DNA of 64,000 bases. Source: Polyangiaceae bacterium (GTDB lineage: Bacteria > Myxococcota_A > Polyangia > Polyangiales > Polyangiaceae). Made by a program: the position numbers and the translations under genes. This document shows, one piece after another, positions 36,637 through 45,777 of the stretch. The notes beneath the pieces were generated by a model. It saw only the letters and a list, made by a program, of their open reading frames with translations. It was not told the origin of the DNA and searched no databases. Every line of letters begins with the position of its first letter. Within the stretch, counting starts at the first letter, position 1. The stretch lies in assembly GCA_016712345.1 (NCBI GenBank), contig JADJRH010000001.1, positions 4,278,001 through 4,342,000 on the forward strand, in the 5' to 3' direction.

Positions 36637-38088
36637 CTAAGGTTGAATGGCCACAAACAGCACCTCGTTCTGTTTAGTTTCACCCACCACTGCCAAATGA
36701 AAGCCGCCCACCGGCGCGGACTGGTAAACCGAAGATTCTGGGTAGATCGCAACGACGTTTTCATACCCGGGAGGAAGAGGCACCGCCGTTTCAACCAGAT
36801 TTGACCAATCGATCGGCTCACCCGGCGTCGGGGATGGTGCAAGGCGGTAGAAAAGCCCTTTGCCCGCTAAACCATACGCCATGGCCAACCCGGCGGACGA
36901 AGCAGAAAAGCGAACTCGATAGGCGGAGGGTAAGGTGAAAAGCGGGCCCGACCAACTCCCCCCGTTCGGGCGGAAGTAATAAAGCGCGGCGCCTGACGTG
37001 GCCCGCGCAAAAAGGTGCGTGTCCGACGAAACGGGATCGATATGAATATCGTTTGTTGAGGCCACCGTATCGCCCTGTGGCGCCGCCAGCGCATTGGACC
37101 ATGTGACGGGTAGATCCTGCGCCAAATCTCCGTCGCCCACCGCGCCAAGAAAGGACCAGTTGGGCGCCAGACCCGACACAAGTTGACCGTGCATGGTAAA
37201 CAGGGTTGAATTTTTTTGGAATGCGATATGAATGTACGAGGCGTCATTGTAGCCCGCCGCTGAGCCTTTGCGAGGGCCGTTCCACCCGCCACCGTAGTTG
37301 ATGATAAACTCAAAACTCCCACCGCCCCCGTCCACCACGTCCGTCCAATGAACAAGGCGGTAACCCTGCGGGGAAATAGCAGCTCCTATGTAGTTGGCAT
37401 AGGAGTCAAGCGTGAAGGGTAGACTTGTGCACGTTTGGACGGAAGCGGTCGTGTCAAACGAGCACTCTCGCACAACATGGCTTTCTACATCCACACCGTA
37501 CGTGTAAAGTGTACCCTCCCGCTCAATCGTACCGGTGTTTTGCTGAATTTTCCCTGGAAGGGTCACCTCCTGCAACGCCGTCCAGCCAGCGGCATCCAAC
37601 CGGTAGGTACCCAGGGTAGAATTGTGGAGCACGTCACAAACGGGGGCCGGCCCGCCGGCTTGTGAACAGGCATCGTCCACCCAGTAGAGTGCGGTGCTTT
37701 CATCTTGAGCCAACGATCGAATCAGGTGGCCCAAATGTGGGCCCCATCCGCCGAACATTTGCCCCGGTATGAATCGATGGCGATTGGTAATGACCGACGT
37801 GGTAAACGTGGGGAGAGCACCTGCTGAGCCGCCCGAACCCGAAGAGGTGCCCGTTTGGGTAGAGCCCGCGTCTCCTCCCGTGCCCGATGTCGAGCCCGCG
37901 TCGCCGGTGGCCGTGCCCGAACTTCCTCCCGTCGAGCTTGTGGACGAACCGCTCCTTCCGCCTGTCCCCGACGAGGCATCGGGTTCGCAGGCTGACACGC
38001 CCAGCCCGAGGACGACGCTCATGGCGATTGGAACGTGTTGACGGTGTCGAATTGCTCCCGGACTTCGCCAACGTTCATGCGTACACAT
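36637..38088 (-). CDS. Lipoprotein with Ser/Gly linker and beta-propeller-like body
   Basis: 483 aa. The signal has a basic N-terminus and ends at the lipobox GVSAC (IAMSVVLGLGVSACEPD). A Gly/Ser/Thr-rich linker of about 50 residues follows. The body is beta-rich with Trp/Tyr repeats (GGWGPHLGHLIRSLAQDEST, LVHWTDVVDGGGGSFEF, GAALYYFRPNGGSWSGPLFT), suggesting a propeller. It is on the opposite strand to, and about 165 bp from, the M36 protease, so a shared divergent promoter region is possible. No catalytic motif is recognised. Confidence 0.8.
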   Translation of the reverse strand: MCTHERWRSPGAIRHRQHVPIAMSVVLGLGVSACEPDASSGTGGRSGSSTSSTGGSSGTATGDAGSTSGTGGDAGSTQTGTSSGSGGSAGALPTFTTSVITNRHRFIPGQMFGGWGPHLGHLIRSLAQDESTALYWVDDACSQAGGPAPVCDVLHNSTLGTYRLDAAGWTALQEVTLPGKIQQNTGTIEREGTLYTYGVDVESHVVRECSFDTTASVQTCTSLPFTLDSYANYIGAAISPQGYRLVHWTDVVDGGGGSFEFIINYGGGWNGPRKGSAAGYNDASYIHIAFQKNSTLFTMHGQLVSGLAPNWSFLGAVGDGDLAQDLPVTWSNALAAPQGDTVASTNDIHIDPVSSDTHLFARATSGAALYYFRPNGGSWSGPLFTLPSAYRVRFSASSAGLAMAYGLAGKGLFYRLAPSPTPGEPIDWSNLVETAVPLPPGYENVVAIYPESSVYQSAPVGGFHLAVVGETKQNEVLFVAIQP

Positions 38089-38253
38089 CTCCCACCGAAA
38101 TTAGCCGGGTGACGGCCAAAAGGAAAACGGAACATTGCAAACACGTCCAAAAGATCCGTTCCGCCTAATTTCATCATCACTTTTTTTAAATTCTGCGCTC
38201 GACCTTCCGCCTGAGACGTGCAAACACGCAACGCTCACGATGAGGTCGTTCGA

Positions 38254-41200
38254 ATGAAGCGTGCTCTCCGTTTGCTTTCGTCTCTTGTGCTTCTCACCGC
38301 GGGGGCTGCCCACGCCCGAGACTTGCACAGTTTTGATGCATCTTACTCCAACGTGAAGGCGGCGCCCCAGGCTACCCTTCCCAAGAGTACACTTCCCGCT
38401 CAAGTCTCCGCGGTAGACCCGCGCACCGGTCTACCCGCTTTCGTTTGGGCAGAGCGATCCGCACCTCCCATTGCGGGCTTGTCCGCCGAGGCTGCGGCTC
38501 GCGCCCATCTCGCGGCGTACGCTTCCCTTTATGGTGCAGACGAGAGCGCGGTGCTCTCGGCCAAGGTGACGCAGGTGCACGACACCGGTCGCGGAGGCGT
38601 AATTGTGGTGTTCCGCCAATCTGTGTCAGAAGTGCCCCTCTACAGGCATGATGTCAAAGTTCTCATGCGCCGTGATCTGTCGCTCGTCGCGCTTTCGGGC
38701 AGTCTCCACCCGCAGGGATTTTCTACCCTCAAGGGTCAAAAATCTTTCTCGCTACCGCCCGCCGGAGCAGTTGCCCGCGCCCTCTCCGATTTATACTCCA
38801 CCACCTTCCCATCCTCCATCCTTGTTCCAAACATCGCGGGTGAAAAAGGCGAGTGGTTCCGTTTTGACATGAAGCCGGCCGCCGCGGGCGGACCTACCCA
38901 AGTTCAGTTCACGCAGCCGGCGCGCGCTCGCAAAGTGTACTTCCCCATCGGAAAAGAACTTGTTTCTGCATATTATCTAGAAATTTTTGCTTCTGAAAAA
39001 CCCGGACACGAAGATGTGTACGGTTATGTTGTCTCCGCAGACAAAGGTACACTTCTGCGCCGTCAAAACCTTACCTCAGAAGCAGCGTTTAAATACCGCG
39101 TTTGGGCCGACACCGCGGGTGACATGCGTCCGCTTGACGGTCCCATTGCCGACTTTACTCCCCATCCCACCGGCGTCCCCGACGGGTCATTTCCAGCTTA
39201 CGTTGCCCCGGCGCTCGTCAGCATGGAAGGGTTTAACAAGTTCGCCGACCCGTGGCTTGCGCCCGACGCCAACAACTCCCGTGGCAACAACGTTGATGCG
39301 TACACAGACCACGATGACTCCAACGGTCCCAACGGCGGCGATGTTCGGGCGACCATTACCGCACCCGGCGAGTTTGACCGCGTTTATGATGTGACCAAAG
39401 GCCCAACCGATTCTACAGATCAAGAAATGGCGGCTGTCACGCAGCTCTTCTACGTCAACAACTGGCTGCATGACTACTGGTATGATTCAGGGTTTGATGA
39501 GGCGGCAGGCAACGCTCAAACCGACAACTTTGGTCGAGGCGGTTTTGGAAATGACCCGCTCCGGGCCGAAGCGCAGGACGCGTTTGATGACGGCGCTTCA
39601 AACAACGCCAACATGTCCACGCCCGAAGACGGCGTGTCGCCCCGCATGCAAATGTACGTGTGGGATGGTAAGGAAGACCGCTATCTCACCGTTGGAAACG
39701 ATCCTACCCAACTTGCCACAGGCGGGGCTGAGTTTGGAAATCAGGGGTTTGACCTCACCGGTGAACTCGCCCTCGTCAACGACGGCGTGGCTGTCAACAC
39801 CAATGCGTGTGAAGACATTACCAACGACATTACCGGTAAGATCGCTCTCGTTGATCGCGGAACATGTACCTTTCACGAAAAAGCGATCAACGTTCAAGCG
39901 GCGGGTGCGGTGGGTATGGTGCTTGCCAACAACGCTGCGGGAACGCCGCCGTTTATGCCGGCTTCCAACTTCCCTCAAGTAAACATTCCTGTATTGAGTG
40001 TCTCGCTCGCTCAGGGAAACGCCTTCAAAACCGCCCTCATGAACGGCAGCGTTTCCGTTACAATGAAACGCACCCCCGGCGTTGAGGCCGACGGCATAAT
40101 TGATAATCTGATCGTGGCGCACGAGTGGGGCCACTACATTCACCACCGCCTCGTCGCGTGTGGGCTCAACCAGTGCGGGGCAGAAAGTGAAGGATGGGGA
40201 GATTTCCTCGCCCTTACCACCCAACTGCGAGAAACCGATAACCTCGACGGCGTGTTTTCAGACTCGATCTACGCCACACAGGCCTTCCCCGATGCTGCGT
40301 ATTTTGGCACGAGGCGCATGCCTTATTCGGTCGATATGACCAAAAATCCGCTCACTTTCAAGCACATCATGACAAGCGAGCCTCTGCCTGACACCGCGCC
40401 GATCGTTGAGGTTTATCCCGACAACGCTGAAACGCATAACGCAGGTGAAGTTTGGTGCGGTATGATGTTTGAGGGGTTTGTCTCCATTCTCAAACAATCC
40501 AAGTTGGCAACCCCCAAATACTCGTTTGACGAGGCTCGCCGCCGCATGGCCGACTACGTGGTAGGTGGGATGAAACTCGCCCCTGTGGAGCCGACCTTCA
40601 CCGAGCAGCGAGATGCCATTATCGCCGCAGCGTTCGCCGCCGACCCTGAAGATGCCCTCCTCATTGCTCAAGGGTTTGCCAAACGCGGTGCGGGTTCGTG
40701 CGCCGTTTCACCTCCCAAAGACTCGTTTGACAACGAAGGCGTGGTAGAAAGTTATGACGTTGCACCCGCCGTGACCGTTGCGAGCATCACCCTCGACGAC
40801 AGCACAAAAAGCTGTGACAACGACGGCCTTCTCGACGCAAACGAAACCGGTAAGGTCACTGTCTCTCTCAATAACTTCGGGTTTATTGCGGCCACCGACA
40901 CCATCGTTAAGGTATCTTCCACCACCGCGGGAGTTACCTTCCCCAACGGGACGGACGTTGCCATTGCAGATCTACCCGGCTTCTCCGACGCCCAGGTGTC
41001 GTTTGATATTGAGATCGACCCGAAACAGAAAAACTCCACCATTATCGATCTGACCATCAGTGTAGAAAACGCCGCAGCGTGCAACCCCAACATCGTCACC
41101 AAAAAAGCTCCGCGTGTACACTACGACAACTCAGCCGAAACCGCTCAAAAAGATGACTTTGAGAGCGACATTGAGGCCTGGACACTTGAAGGTGACAACT

Positions 41201-42174
41201 CCGAAAAAATCTGGAATCGCGACGCCGACGCTGTTGGAAACCACTACTGGCATGGGGTTGACTACTCCACACTTTCCAACACAGCGCTCGTCTCCCCGGC
41301 AGTTCAGGTCGCCGACAGTGGAAACCTGACCCTTTCATTCAGGCACCGCCACAAGTTTGAAACCAGCAACGAAGACCCCACAGATCCGCAAACGCCCATC
41401 GTGTTTTGGGATGGTTCCGTCATTGAGATCACCACCGACGGCGGTGCTTCGTGGCAAGATGTTTCAGACTTCGGCGATCCGGGTTACACCGGTCAAATCG
41501 GAAACCTCGCAGAAAACCCCCTCGCCGACCGCATGGGGTACACCGACACCAACAAGTCTTACCCCAACTTTGACGACGTAAAGATCAACCTCGGAGCGTC
41601 GTTTGCCGGCAAAACCGTGCAGGTGAGGTTCCGCATCGGGTCTGACCAGGCCGCCGCCGACGAGGGGTGGTTTATTGACGACGTTGCGTTTGAAGGCATC
41701 GCCAATTCGCCGTTCCCCACCGTCAAAACCGATGCGCAGAGCTGCAATCCCTCGGTTGACAAAGCGCCGGTCGCCGCGGCCGGCGCCGACCAAACGGTGG
41801 CGCCCGGAGCCACAGTCAACCTTGACGCCTCCGGCAGCAGCGACCCCGACGGTGACGAGTTGACTTTCAGCTGGACGCAGCTTTCAGGTCCGCAGGTTGA
41901 ATTCAGTACCAATGGAGCTACCGCCACATTTGTTGCACCCTCGGCAGATGTCGATACGGAGCTTCAATTTGCGGTGAAAGTGAGCGCCAACGGCCTCGAA
42001 AACGACGACACTGTGACCATCCTTGTCACGAGCAATGCCGATGGGGTGGTACCGGCGGGCGGCTGCGCCTGCTCCGTGCCCGGCGATCCTTCCTCCCCCA
42101 AAGCGCCTTTCGCCGCGCTGGGGTCGGTTCTTGCGGCCTTGCTCCTTCTCCGTCGCCGCCGTTCGCAACAGTAA
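38254..42174 (+). CDS. M36-family metalloprotease with PA and PKD-like domains, MYXO-CTERM
   Basis: 1306 aa secreted protease. After a signal peptide (LLSSLVLLTAGAAHA) comes a fungalysin-type propeptide. The catalytic zinc motif is HEWGHYIHH (HExxH, around bp 40120), with the third ligand Glu likely in AESEGWGDF. A PA-like insert (VDRGTCTFHEKAINVQAAGA) lies between propeptide and active site. Ig/PKD-like domains follow (PGATVNLDASGSSDPDGDEL). The C-terminus is a MYXO-CTERM sorting signal: Cys motif GGCACSVPG, hydrophobic helix, then RRRRSQQ. Such tails are cleaved and anchored by myxosortase in Myxococcota. ATG at 38254 (MKRALRLL) is preferred to an upstream start. Probably degrades extracellular protein. 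Confidence 0.92.
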   Translation: MKRALRLLSSLVLLTAGAAHARDLHSFDASYSNVKAAPQATLPKSTLPAQVSAVDPRTGLPAFVWAERSAPPIAGLSAEAAARAHLAAYASLYGADESAVLSAKVTQVHDTGRGGVIVVFRQSVSEVPLYRHDVKVLMRRDLSLVALSGSLHPQGFSTLKGQKSFSLPPAGAVARALSDLYSTTFPSSILVPNIAGEKGEWFRFDMKPAAAGGPTQVQFTQPARARKVYFPIGKELVSAYYLEIFASEKPGHEDVYGYVVSADKGTLLRRQNLTSEAAFKYRVWADTAGDMRPLDGPIADFTPHPTGVPDGSFPAYVAPALVSMEGFNKFADPWLAPDANNSRGNNVDAYTDHDDSNGPNGGDVRATITAPGEFDRVYDVTKGPTDSTDQEMAAVTQLFYVNNWLHDYWYDSGFDEAAGNAQTDNFGRGGFGNDPLRAEAQDAFDDGASNNANMSTPEDGVSPRMQMYVWDGKEDRYLTVGNDPTQLATGGAEFGNQGFDLTGELALVNDGVAVNTNACEDITNDITGKIALVDRGTCTFHEKAINVQAAGAVGMVLANNAAGTPPFMPASNFPQVNIPVLSVSLAQGNAFKTALMNGSVSVTMKRTPGVEADGIIDNLIVAHEWGHYIHHRLVACGLNQCGAESEGWGDFLALTTQLRETDNLDGVFSDSIYATQAFPDAAYFGTRRMPYSVDMTKNPLTFKHIMTSEPLPDTAPIVEVYPDNAETHNAGEVWCGMMFEGFVSILKQSKLATPKYSFDEARRRMADYVVGGMKLAPVEPTFTEQRDAIIAAAFAADPEDALLIAQGFAKRGAGSCAVSPPKDSFDNEGVVESYDVAPAVTVASITLDDSTKSCDNDGLLDANETGKVTVSLNNFGFIAATDTIVKVSSTTAGVTFPNGTDVAIADLPGFSDAQVSFDIEIDPKQKNSTIIDLTISVENAAACNPNIVTKKAPRVHYDNSAETAQKDDFESDIEAWTLEGDNSEKIWNRDADAVGNHYWHGVDYSTLSNTALVSPAVQVADSGNLTLSFRHRHKFETSNEDPTDPQTPIVFWDGSVIEITTDGGASWQDVSDFGDPGYTGQIGNLAENPLADRMGYTDTNKSYPNFDDVKINLGASFAGKTVQVRFRIGSDQAAADEGWFIDDVAFEGIANSPFPTVKTDAQSCNPSVDKAPVAAAGADQTVAPGATVNLDASGSSDPDGDELTFSWTQLSGPQVEFSTNGATATFVAPSADVDTELQFAVKVSANGLENDDTVTILVTSNADGVVPAGGCACSVPGDPSSPKAPFAALGSVLAALLLLRRRRSQQ

Positions 42175-42203
42175 TCAACCCCCATCCCCCAAAACGTGGT
42201 AAG

Positions 42204-42235
42204 AACTCGGCCAGCTATGGGCCGGCCGAGTTTTT
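42204..42235 (+). terminator. Terminator hairpin overlapping sugar transferase start
   Basis: AACTCGGCC (42204-42212) pairs with GGCCGAGTT (42224-42232) around an 11-nt loop, followed by T to 42235. It should end the M36 protease transcript. The best ATG of the next gene (42217-42219) lies in the loop, so it could also attenuate that gene or hide its start codon. Confidence 0.7.
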
Positions 42236-42834
42236 ATCAAAAAGTGGGAAAAAGAGCGCTCGACATCGCCGTCAGTGGAACGGCTCTCGTCGCCTTTGCG
42301 CCGGTCCTCGCCGGAGTTGCCGTTCTTGTAAAAACCAAACTCGGCAGTCCGGTGGTCTTTAAGCAGCCGCGCGCCGGCAAAAACCACAAGCCCTTTACCA
42401 TTTATAAATTCCGTACCATGACCGACGAGCGCGGTCCCGATGGTAAACTCCTTCCCGACAACGACAGGCTCACCCCATTTGGTAAGTTTCTGAGGGCCAC
42501 AAGCCTTGATGAGTTGCCCGAGCTGTTCAACATTCTGAACGGCGATATGAGCCTTGTCGGGCCTCGCCCTCTCCTTGTCAAATACGTTCCACTCTACTCG
42601 CCTGAGCAGGCTCGGCGCCACGAAGTGCGGCCCGGTCTAACCGGATGGGCCGCGGTCAACGGCCGCAATTCTACCCAGTGGTCCGAGCGCCTCGCGGCCG
42701 ACGTTTGGTATGTGGATAACTTGAGTTTTGCGCTCGACCTAAAGATCTTGTGGCGCACCGTTTCGGTGGTTCTCAAGCGCGAAAACATCGACCACGGCAA
42801 CGTTGGCATCATGCCTGAGTTCACTGGAAACTAG
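42217..42834 (+). CDS. Monotopic sugar-phosphate transferase (PglC/WcaJ-type)
   Basis: About 205 aa. Transfers a sugar-1-phosphate from a nucleotide sugar to undecaprenyl phosphate, starting glycan synthesis. The single N-terminal re-entrant helix (DIAVSGTALVAFAPVLAGVA) and the catalytic core YKFRTMTDERGPDG, TSLDELPELFNILNGDMSLV, GPRPL, RPGLTGWAAVNGRN match the family. Size is that of minimal PglC-like enzymes, without the N-terminal TM bundle of WcaJ. ATG at 42217 is preferred to GTG at 42196 or 42244. No other glycan genes are adjacent, so the pathway is unknown. Confidence 0.9.
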   Translation: MGRPSFYQKVGKRALDIAVSGTALVAFAPVLAGVAVLVKTKLGSPVVFKQPRAGKNHKPFTIYKFRTMTDERGPDGKLLPDNDRLTPFGKFLRATSLDELPELFNILNGDMSLVGPRPLLVKYVPLYSPEQARRHEVRPGLTGWAAVNGRNSTQWSERLAADVWYVDNLSFALDLKILWRTVSVVLKRENIDHGNVGIMPEFTGN

Positions 42835-43147
42835 GCCAAAATCAAGCGATAAGAACAATGGAGACGCTTATAAGCATCGGGAGAGTCTGAAAAACGTTAG
42901 CGTTTCGAAGAAATCCAGCAGGCAGCTTTTGGCGGCTTCAGGTGATTGGAACATACCAATCACCGGTCTCGCCGGTCTCACGTTTTCGTCTTGGCTGCGA
43001 CCGCCACAGAACTCCATGTAGAGAACCTGAAGCGCCACGCTATTCGCTTTTCCATGCAGCGCCGGGCAAGGGTGTCCCATACCTCGCGACAAGACCTGAA
43101 CCCGTGCTTCGTAAAAACGTCGTGGCTGGTTATCGCTTGATTAAGGA
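42835..43147. other. Intergenic region with diverged repeat copy
   Basis: 313 bp between convergent genes (the sugar transferase and the OPT transporter both end here). The first 125 bp show nothing beyond a short AACGTTAGCGTT palindrome at about 42894. The rest is occupied by the repeat copy at 42961-43120. Confidence 0.7.
42961..43120. repeat. Diverged copy of 12.4-kb repeat core
   Basis: Shares a collinear core with 12451-12612 and 12760-12921, starting CACCGGTCTCGCCGGTCTC and ending near GACAAGACctGaacCCGTGC. Identity is roughly four-fifths by eye, with no indels noticed over the core. The outer parts of the 309-bp unit are absent here. It lies between convergent gene ends. Confidence 0.8.
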
Positions 43148-45694
43148 CTAGGGCGTGGCGAGGAGGGGGATGACCTGCGACAGGACGATAATCACAATGC
43201 CCATGAGCGACGCGCCGGCCATAATGCCGCTTGCGCCCGCGAGGGTAAACTGCTCGGCAAAGTTCTTATGTCGCTTTTCCAAGTACCAGGCAATCAGCGA
43301 CCCGATAAACATGGAGATGCTGTCAAACCCGGCCACGACAAATCCCAACCCGAGGCCCGCAGCCGACGGCACGTACGCCCGCGCTTTTTTGGGTAGGTAG
43401 GTTTCAAGCAGGGTTAGAATCACGGCGATAATACCCGCGATCAATACCGACATCGGCGCGTACGGGGGAAGGCTTTCTTTCCGAACGTCAAACTTCAGTG
43501 GACCCGTCAGGTCTTTGGCAGGCTCCACCCGCGTATCGGTAAAGTTTCTGTCAACCACCGCCTTGTTTCCAACCACCCCTTTTACACCCCACCACAGCTC
43601 GTGGCCGTCCACCGTTGCCATGAGGTAATCGCCTTTGCGCGTGCCATTGGGGACGGTAGAAAGCTCCACGGCCGACAGTTTCTTGGGGCCTGTCACCTTC
43701 GCTGAAGCCCGCCCCTTTACCTCCAACATCACCGGTTTGCTGCGCTCGCCGCCGCTCGGACACGGAGCGTCTTCTTTAAAGTCTTCAGGAACCTCCACAG
43801 GGTTTCCCTGACTGTCCACACACACCGTGGGGTCAAGCGCCGACGGTTTGGGCACATTCGGTTCGAGCACAATCGACTTGTCTACCACCGCCGCCACTTT
43901 GTACGAGCCGGCGTTGACGCCCGCGTTAATGGTAACCTCGTCTCCCGGCACGGTGCCCACCGGTACAAGATTCACACTCACGGCAGACACTTTGGCCGGA
44001 CTCCCATCGGTTGTACCGCGGAGTTCAGCATTGATACCGCCGGCCAAAAGCTCTGCAACAGCCTGCCAGGTTTTGGCTGCCGGAGCCGGAAATTCAGGGC
44101 TTCCAAGTCGCTCGGGCGTTGCCAAAATCGCGTACGCCGGAATACAAAACAGAGCGCCCGCCACAATTCCAAAAAACTGAGAAAGAAACTGTGAACGCGG
44201 CTTCGACCCGAGAATATACCCACCCTTCATGTCGGTCAGAAGGTCGGCCGAGTGCATGGCCGCACCCGCTGTGATCGACGCCGTCATCAGGTTTGTCTGA
44301 ATGTTGCCGGCTGCCAAACCGCCGTACATAAATTGGGTGATCTTCCCAAGCGCACCAATGGGGGTGATCGACGTTTCACCTGTGGCGCGGCATGCCACGA
44401 TCGATAGAAGAACGCTCAAAATGGCGGCTAAAAAGCCCATCCACATGGGAATGTTGAAAAACACCTTGGCCAGCACCACCACGAACGCGACGCACGCAAT
44501 GGTCCCGCGGATAAACCACTTTGCGGGTACTTCCACCTCGGCCATTGTTTTGGGTCGATCGTCCGGGCCGGCCTTTTCATCTGTTTTTGAAGCGGTGGCG
44601 GTGCCGCGCGCCAGTTTACCCAACCCCGCGAGCGCGGCGACGGCCGTGCGCCATTTCAACCCAAAGGCGAGCAGACCGTTCACCACAATAATGGTCACGC
44701 CGGGGCATACAATCCACGTTCTGACGGTGGCAAACGAGGGAGCATTGCCCGCCAAACCATGGGTATGTAACCACGTTCCAAGAACGCCCCACCCAACAAC
44801 AGCGCCGAGCACAAGGCCTAAACAAATGCGTACACCCATCATGGCGCCCGCACCGATCATCAGAATATCGGTCTGTAGGCCCAGTGTCAGCCCCAGCCAT
44901 TTCTTATTCCACTTGAAACCCTCACCGAGTTGTTCAGGAACAAGTGGATGGTCAAGTTTCTTACCACTCTGAAGACCTGTCACACCCGACAGGAGCTTCA
45001 TCCCGCCGCCGGCCAGCGCACCGTAGAGTAGAGCGAGTGCTTTTTTGCGCGCCTCACCCGGCGCCGCATGAAGGGATCGAATAGTTTCCGCGTACGCAAT
45101 TCCCTCCGGGAAAGGCAGCCGATCCACGTCGATCATTTGCCTTCGCATGGGCACCGCGAGCATGACACCGAGAAACGAAACCGCCAAAATCCACAGCGCG
45201 AGTTGCCACCATACAATCTGTATCCCGGTGGCCATGAACAGCGCGGGGATACCGCTTGTCAGACCGGCGCCCGTAAAATACCCGGCGGCCGAGGCTGCAC
45301 TTGCCATGGTGTTGTTTTCAAGCGATGTAAAATCACGCTTGAAGGGCCCCACCGGAGCCACTCGCTTCAACCCTGAAAAAATACCAAATGCGAGCACCGC
45401 AGCGGTCACCGTAACCGCCAACCCCCAACCCGTTTTTAAGCCCACGTACAGGTTGGAAAGACTCATCACCCCGCCGAGCAACATGCCGGTCACAACGGCG
45501 CGCGGGGTGAGCTGCGGGACATGAGGTTTGTACACGCGCTGAAGCCAGTACGTGTCAATCTCATCCTGCGTCATCGGCGTGCCGTCAGGATGTTTATCCA
45601 ACGGCTTCGCGTCGTCGTCGTGTGAATCTTGGTGCCCGCCGTTGTTCACCGGCGCGGCCTCTTGGTCCTGCTCCCGATCTTCCGCCTTGGCCAT
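43148..45694 (-). CDS. OPT-family oligopeptide transporter
   Basis: 848 aa integral membrane protein. About 60 hydrophilic residues lead into many hydrophobic segments (PRAVVTGMLLGGVMSLSNLY, then VGLKTGWGLAVTVTAAVLAF; EGIAYAETIRSLHA). The central GALGKITQFMYGGLAAGN and the HSADLLTDMKGGYILG segment resemble OPT proteins, which import small peptides or metal chelates by proton symport. A soluble beta-rich insert (about residues 560-700, e.g. LVPVGTVPGDEVTINAGVNA) is unusual and interrupts the membrane part. It lies 83 bp downstream of another membrane protein gene on the same strand. Confidence 0.9.
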   Translation of the reverse strand: MAKAEDREQDQEAAPVNNGGHQDSHDDDAKPLDKHPDGTPMTQDEIDTYWLQRVYKPHVPQLTPRAVVTGMLLGGVMSLSNLYVGLKTGWGLAVTVTAAVLAFGIFSGLKRVAPVGPFKRDFTSLENNTMASAASAAGYFTGAGLTSGIPALFMATGIQIVWWQLALWILAVSFLGVMLAVPMRRQMIDVDRLPFPEGIAYAETIRSLHAAPGEARKKALALLYGALAGGGMKLLSGVTGLQSGKKLDHPLVPEQLGEGFKWNKKWLGLTLGLQTDILMIGAGAMMGVRICLGLVLGAVVGWGVLGTWLHTHGLAGNAPSFATVRTWIVCPGVTIIVVNGLLAFGLKWRTAVAALAGLGKLARGTATASKTDEKAGPDDRPKTMAEVEVPAKWFIRGTIACVAFVVVLAKVFFNIPMWMGFLAAILSVLLSIVACRATGETSITPIGALGKITQFMYGGLAAGNIQTNLMTASITAGAAMHSADLLTDMKGGYILGSKPRSQFLSQFFGIVAGALFCIPAYAILATPERLGSPEFPAPAAKTWQAVAELLAGGINAELRGTTDGSPAKVSAVSVNLVPVGTVPGDEVTINAGVNAGSYKVAAVVDKSIVLEPNVPKPSALDPTVCVDSQGNPVEVPEDFKEDAPCPSGGERSKPVMLEVKGRASAKVTGPKKLSAVELSTVPNGTRKGDYLMATVDGHELWWGVKGVVGNKAVVDRNFTDTRVEPAKDLTGPLKFDVRKESLPPYAPMSVLIAGIIAVILTLLETYLPKKARAYVPSAAGLGLGFVVAGFDSISMFIGSLIAWYLEKRHKNFAEQFTLAGASGIMAGASLMGIVIIVLSQVIPLLATP

Positions 45695-45777
45695 GCTGCT
45701 TTGCTTTTCTCACGAAAAGCGCACGCACCGCAACGAGTGGTATCCTTCTTTGGTGTTACGCACCCCAAGCGTCGGCT

